Shown here: piece by piece, positions 60,485 to 64,000 of the stretch
Position numbering within the stretch: position 1 is the stretch's first letter
How the letters are laid out: every line of letters begins with the position of its first letter
DNA from: W-Chloroflexi-9 sp045863195
Lineage (GTDB): Bacteria > Chloroflexota > Dehalococcoidia > UBA2979
DNA length: 64,000 bases
Assembly: GCA_045863195.1 (NCBI GenBank)
Contig: BTUI01000015.1
Location: 1-64,000 of the forward strand
Direction: 5' to 3'
The notes under the pieces: model-generated
Database searches by the model: none
What the model was told of the DNA's origin: nothing
The model's input: only the letters and a program-made list of their open reading frames with translations
Translations under genes and position numbers: made by a program

Positions 60485-62794
60485 TCAGCGCTCGCTGCGC
60501 CACCACAGCCGGTCGCCGTCGCTGGTGAAGGTCACGTGGCCGTGCGCGTGGGTGCGGAGGAAGATCACGCCGGCCGCCTCATACCGTTCGACGACCGAGG
60601 CGGCCGGGTGGCCGAACGGGTTCTCCGCCCCCGCGCTGGCGATGGCCACGGCCGGCGAGGTCGCGCGTACGAACGGCTCCGTCGAGGACGTGGTCGATCC
60701 GTGATGTGGCACCACGAGGACGTCCACGCCCAGGTCGCGGCCCGTGGCGACGAGCCACGTTTCGGCGCGCGCCTCGATGTCTGCCGGGAGGAGGAAACGC
60801 CGGTCGCCGACCGTGACGAGGAGGACGAGCGACGCGTCGTTCGGCGTGGCGTGCGCGCGCCCGCGGGTCACGACCGGCGGCGCGAGCACCTCGATGCGGA
60901 CGCGGTCGCCGAGGTGGATGCGGTCGCCGATGTCGAGCGGCGCGACCGGGACGCCGTCGAGGGCGTCGCCGAGCGCGCCGGGTTCGCCGAGGACGGCGTC
61001 CACCTCGATCCGGCGCAGCAGTGGCGGCAGCCCGCCGGCGTGGTCGCGGTCCGGGTGGGTGATGATGACGGCGTCCAGGCGCTGGCGGACGCCCGCGTTC
61101 GGGAGCGCACGCAGCACCGCGCCGTCGCTCGGGCCCGCATCGATCAGCACGCTCCGCCCGCCGTCCTGCACGAGGATTGCGAGGCCCTGGCCCACGTCGA
61201 GCACCGTGACGGAGGCGAGCGCGGCGGGTGGCCGCAGGACGGCGACCCAGAGCCCTGCGGCGACGGCGGCGAGGGCCACCGTCAGCCCGAGGCCGGTGCC
61301 GTGCGCCGGGTCGAGCGCGGGATGCTCCCGCGTCCGCCGGTCGAGCCAGTGGAGGGCCGCCGCGAGCAGGACGACGAACGCGATCCCGAGCGCGAGCGGC
61401 GCCCGCACCGGCACGTCCGCTCTGGGGAGGCGGGCGAACAGTTCGACGACGGCAAGGAACGCCTCTGGTACGAACCGTGCAATCTCGCGGAACGCCGCGG
61501 CGCCCGCCTCGGATCCCCCGGCGAGCGCGGCGAGGGCTGCGACCAGCAGCGTCGCCTCGTAGAGCGGCGCGACGGCGACGTTCGCTGCGACCGTCCACGG
61601 GGCGACGCGGTCGAACGCCGCGACCTGCACGGGGAGCACGGCGAGCGCGGCCCCGGTCGCGGTGGCGGTCGTTTCCACGAGCGCGGCAGCGAGCGGGTGC
61701 TGCCACCCGGGCCGGCGTGCGAGCACCGCGTCGCGCAGGACGGGGGCGATGAGGAGCACCCCGGCCGTCGCGGTCGCGCTCAACTGGAACGCGACATCCC
61801 TCGCGAGGAGCGGGTCGGCCGCGAGCATGAGTGTCACCGCGTAGAGCAGGTAGACCCACCCCGGCGTCCGTCTCCCGCCGAGCGCCGCGAGGCCGACCGC
61901 GACCGCCATGACGGCCGCGCGCACGACGGGCGGGTCGGCGCCCACGAACACCACGTACGGCGGCAGCAGCGCCAGCGCGATCAGGCCGGCGATGCGCCTC
62001 GAGACCACAGAGGTGAGTGCCGCCACGAGCAATCCGAGGAGCAGCGCGACGTTCTGGCCTGAGACGACCACGAGATGGGTGGTACCGGTGACGCGGAGCG
62101 CCTCCGTGATGTCCGCGGGCATCGTCCGCCGCTCACCGACGAGGACGCCGGCGGCGAGCGCCGCGCCCGGCTCCGGGAGTGAGCGTTCGATGCGGTCGAC
62201 GGTGGCGCGGCGGAACGACCGGAGGTGGTCGCGCCAGTCCGGCTCCGCGTGGCCCTCGCGCTCCCACCAGGTCGGGAACGCCGCGACGACGTAGATGTCC
62301 CGGGCGTGCAGGAACGCGGCGTAGTCGAAGTCCTCGACCGCTGGCGGAGGGCCGAGGTCCGCGACGAAGCGGAGGCGTTCGCCAGCGCGGATCGGGTTGA
62401 CGGGGGCCGGCAGGGTGAGCCGCAGGCCGCCCTCGAACGTCACGCCATCGACGCTCACCACCTCGAGGTCCACCCGCGCCCGCGTGCCCGTCACGGTCGC
62501 GTCGGCACGGGCGATGCCCTCGACCTCGTGTACGCCGGTGACGGAGGCGAGCGCGGGCGGCGGCTGCGCCAGGAGCGACTCGACACGCGCATGCCCGGCG
62601 GCAGCGAGCGAGACCGCGGCCGCCGCGACCAGCGCGCGCTCCCGCCCGTCGCGGGTCAGGCTCGCCGCGGCGATCAGGGCAGCGACAAGCGCGGTCAGCC
62701 ACCACGAGCCGCCGAGGGCGACCCCGAGCACCGTTCCCGCGGTGTACGCGGCGGCCAGGGTCAGCAGGGCGGGGGCCTTCGCGAGGCCGTTCAC
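60485..62794 (-). CDS. comEC: ComEC/Rec2 DNA-uptake channel
   Basis: 769 residues from a GTG that overlaps the comEA stop (GTGA). The N-terminal helices and a DUF4131/OB segment (about 65-170) are followed by the competence membrane domain with VVSGQNVALLLGLLVAAL. The C terminus is a metallo-beta-lactamase domain with LDVGQGLAILV, VIITHPDRDHAGGL (HxDxDH) and VVPHHGSTTSS. It carries single-stranded DNA across the membrane. With comEA it implies natural transformation, although pilus genes are not in the window. Confidence 0.93.
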   Translation of the reverse strand: MNGLAKAPALLTLAAAYTAGTVLGVALGGSWWLTALVAALIAAASLTRDGRERALVAAAAVSLAAAGHARVESLLAQPPPALASVTGVHEVEGIARADATVTGTRARVDLEVVSVDGVTFEGGLRLTLPAPVNPIRAGERLRFVADLGPPPAVEDFDYAAFLHARDIYVVAAFPTWWEREGHAEPDWRDHLRSFRRATVDRIERSLPEPGAALAAGVLVGERRTMPADITEALRVTGTTHLVVVSGQNVALLLGLLVAALTSVVSRRIAGLIALALLPPYVVFVGADPPVVRAAVMAVAVGLAALGGRRTPGWVYLLYAVTLMLAADPLLARDVAFQLSATATAGVLLIAPVLRDAVLARRPGWQHPLAAALVETTATATGAALAVLPVQVAAFDRVAPWTVAANVAVAPLYEATLLVAALAALAGGSEAGAAAFREIARFVPEAFLAVVELFARLPRADVPVRAPLALGIAFVVLLAAALHWLDRRTREHPALDPAHGTGLGLTVALAAVAAGLWVAVLRPPAALASVTVLDVGQGLAILVQDGGRSVLIDAGPSDGAVLRALPNAGVRQRLDAVIITHPDRDHAGGLPPLLRRIEVDAVLGEPGALGDALDGVPVAPLDIGDRIHLGDRVRIEVLAPPVVTRGRAHATPNDASLVLLVTVGDRRFLLPADIEARAETWLVATGRDLGVDVLVVPHHGSTTSSTEPFVRATSPAVAIASAGAENPFGHPAASVVERYEAAGVIFLRTHAHGHVTFTSDGDRLWWRSER

Positions 62795-63345
62795 GGCGCC
62801 GGTGCACCCGTGGTGACGCGGTCACGGATCGCTTCGTACACGTCGGGCGGGAGGATGCCCCGGGTGACGAGGTCGTCGCTCGACACGAACGGCTGCGCCT
62901 GGCGCGCGGCGATGATCGCCCGGGACCGCGCGGCGCCGATGCCGGGCAGCGCCTCGAGGTCCGCGGCGGAGGCGGTGTTGAGGTCGACCAGTCCCCCGTC
63001 CGGCGGATCGCCGGTGCGCGGGACGTGGATCTGCTCGCCGTCCACCACACGCCGCGCGAGGTTCACGCGGTCCGGTGCCGCGTCCGCAGAGGCGCCGCCG
63101 GCCGCCTCGATCGCGTCGACGACGCGGTCACCGGGCGCGAGCGAGACGACGCCCGGCGCGACGACGGCGCCGGAGACGTGGACGCGAAGCGTGTCGATCT
63201 GCCCCGGCGGATCGCGGCGCTCGATCTCGATGCCGGGCGATTCCTCGATGCGGCTGACCAGGATGGCGAACGCGAGGAGCGCGACCACCGCGAGGGCGGC
63301 GTTCAGCACCGTGCGCGCAGACGGGGTGGGGATGCGCCGCCTCAT
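62791..63345 (-). CDS. comEA: ComEA DNA-binding competence protein
   Basis: 184 residues from ATG 63345 (AGGA 8 bases upstream; ATG 63354 is possible). One N-terminal helix (LNAALAVVALLAFAILVS), a SLBB domain (LRVHVSGAVVAPGVVSLAPG) and a C-terminal helix-hairpin-helix pair with VDLNTASAADLEALPGIGAA and RAQPF-like end. This SLBB-HhH order is typical of Gram-positive-type ComEA. It binds double-stranded DNA at the cell surface and hands it to ComEC. Confidence 0.93.
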   Translation of the reverse strand: MRRRIPTPSARTVLNAALAVVALLAFAILVSRIEESPGIEIERRDPPGQIDTLRVHVSGAVVAPGVVSLAPGDRVVDAIEAAGGASADAAPDRVNLARRVVDGEQIHVPRTGDPPDGGLVDLNTASAADLEALPGIGAARSRAIIAARQAQPFVSSDDLVTRGILPPDVYEAIRDRVTTGAPAP

Positions 63346-63477
63346 GCGGCGCATCCTAGCCTCGGAGCGCCGAGGCGGGAGGCGGGCGACAGACATAAGA
63401 ACGCCCGTCGCTATACTGGTCGTTCCCCAGCCCGGCACGCCCGCCAGCCGGCTGCGTGCGCATCCGGAGTTCTCACC

Positions 63478-64000
63478 GTGACCGAGCGCGACTTCACCTC
63501 GATCCTGGACGTCACCTCCCAGGAACTGCACGGCCTGATCGATACCGCGCTCGGCATGAAGCGTGACGGCCCGACCCAGATCCTGCGCGGCCAGACGCTG
63601 GCGATGGTGTTCGAGAAACCCTCGCTGCGCACGCGCACCTCCTTCGAAATGGCGATGCGCCGCCTCGGCGGGCAGGGGCTGTACCTGTCCGGCCACGAGG
63701 TGCAGATGGGTGAGCGCGAGCCGGTGCGCGATGTCGCGCGGGTGCTCTCGCGCATGGTGCAGGCGATCGCCGCCCGCACCTACGCGCACTACACCGTGAC
63801 CGAACTGGCGAAGTACGCCGACATCCCGGTGGTGAACGCGCTCTCGGACGATGAGCACCCCTGCCAGGCGGTCGCCGATCTGCTGACGCTCCGCGAGCGC
63901 TTCGGATCGCTCGCCGGGCTGCGGTTCGCCTACATCGGCGACGGCAACAACGTCGGCCGCTCGCTTGCGTACGCCTCCGTGATGACGGGGGCGCACTTCG
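63478..64000 (+). CDS. argF: Ornithine carbamoyltransferase, 3' end cut by window edge
   Basis: About 174 residues are visible from GTG 63478. The carbamoyl-phosphate loop FEKPSLRTRTSFEMAM, the second site motif SLSRMVQAI-like R(V/L)LSRMVQAI, and the OTC-specific HPCQ in SDDEHPCQAVADLL identify the arginine-pathway enzyme rather than aspartate transcarbamylase. The visible end, FAYIGDGNNVGRSLAYA, is the start of the ornithine-binding domain. It is divergent from comEA by 132 bases. Confidence 0.95.
   Translation, partial: MTERDFTSILDVTSQELHGLIDTALGMKRDGPTQILRGQTLAMVFEKPSLRTRTSFEMAMRRLGGQGLYLSGHEVQMGEREPVRDVARVLSRMVQAIAARTYAHYTVTELAKYADIPVVNALSDDEHPCQAVADLLTLRERFGSLAGLRFAYIGDGNNVGRSLAYASVMTGAHF

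Overview
The window is a GC-rich (roughly 70 percent), gene-dense bacterial chromosome segment with about 50 protein genes and two tRNA genes. I see no insertion sequence, prophage, CRISPR array or rRNA. The GTG-rich starts, lipobox-type binding proteins, a LemA/DUF2207 pair and a class V aminotransferase-serA-DUF1015 neighbourhood fit a Chloroflexota-like bacterium. That placement is an inference from gene content, not from a phylogenetic marker.

Layout. 1-6728 (minus) is the 5' part of a giant exported protein built of cadherin/Ig-like repeats, four of which are interrupted by LamG-like domains. 7121-13420 is a branched-chain amino-acid-type ABC transporter (livG, livF, livH, livM) with two binding lipoproteins. 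13541-16126 has DUF2207 and LemA membrane proteins and tRNA-Gly. 16146-19642 has a protein with eCIS-cargo-like AGNRA motifs, a membrane protein and a TauE/SafE permease. 19646-23202 has an inverted-repeat-rich spacer, a LuxR-type regulator, a DUF1295 membrane enzyme and a CarH-like B12 photoreceptor regulator. 23207-29703 (all minus) has a KtrA/KtrB potassium system, an HDOD protein, an FAD/Fe-S oxidase and a VOC protein. These lie downstream of a leader that resembles a diverged c-di-GMP-I (GEMM) riboswitch. 30187-33115 is an MMPL exporter with its TetR regulator and a tandem operator. 33176-37655 has an ABC1 kinase, a P450, an MFS transporter and a HIT protein. 37732-39100 is an odd two-component-like trio, followed by tRNA-Met, NUDIX and histidine phosphatase genes.

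40578-48798 is a minus-strand cluster whose centre is a 1319-residue fusion of several MshEN-like (c-di-GMP-binding family) domains to a membrane GT2 glycosyltransferase. It also holds a GT-C enzyme, a GGDEF-derived membrane protein lacking the GGDEF motif, and small accessory proteins. This looks like a c-di-GMP-gated surface polysaccharide system. 48883-53303 has a nitroreductase, mutS2 (apparently starting at CTG) and selA. 53502-57603 is a serine-metabolism neighbourhood (aminotransferase, serA, DUF1015). 57742-60481 has a HIT protein, a frameshifted toxin-like gene with an RHH antitoxin-like partner, a Cas2/VapD-like small protein, rph and a cupin. 60485-63345 is comEA-comEC (DNA uptake), and the window ends inside argF.

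The strongest leads are the LamG-in-cadherin nested architecture, the MshEN-GT2 fusion cluster, the divergent GEMM-like leader, the AGNRA-motif protein, the degenerate two-component trio and the inverted-repeat-rich spacer before the LuxR gene. A cyclic-di-GMP theme links several of these, but that link is an inference.
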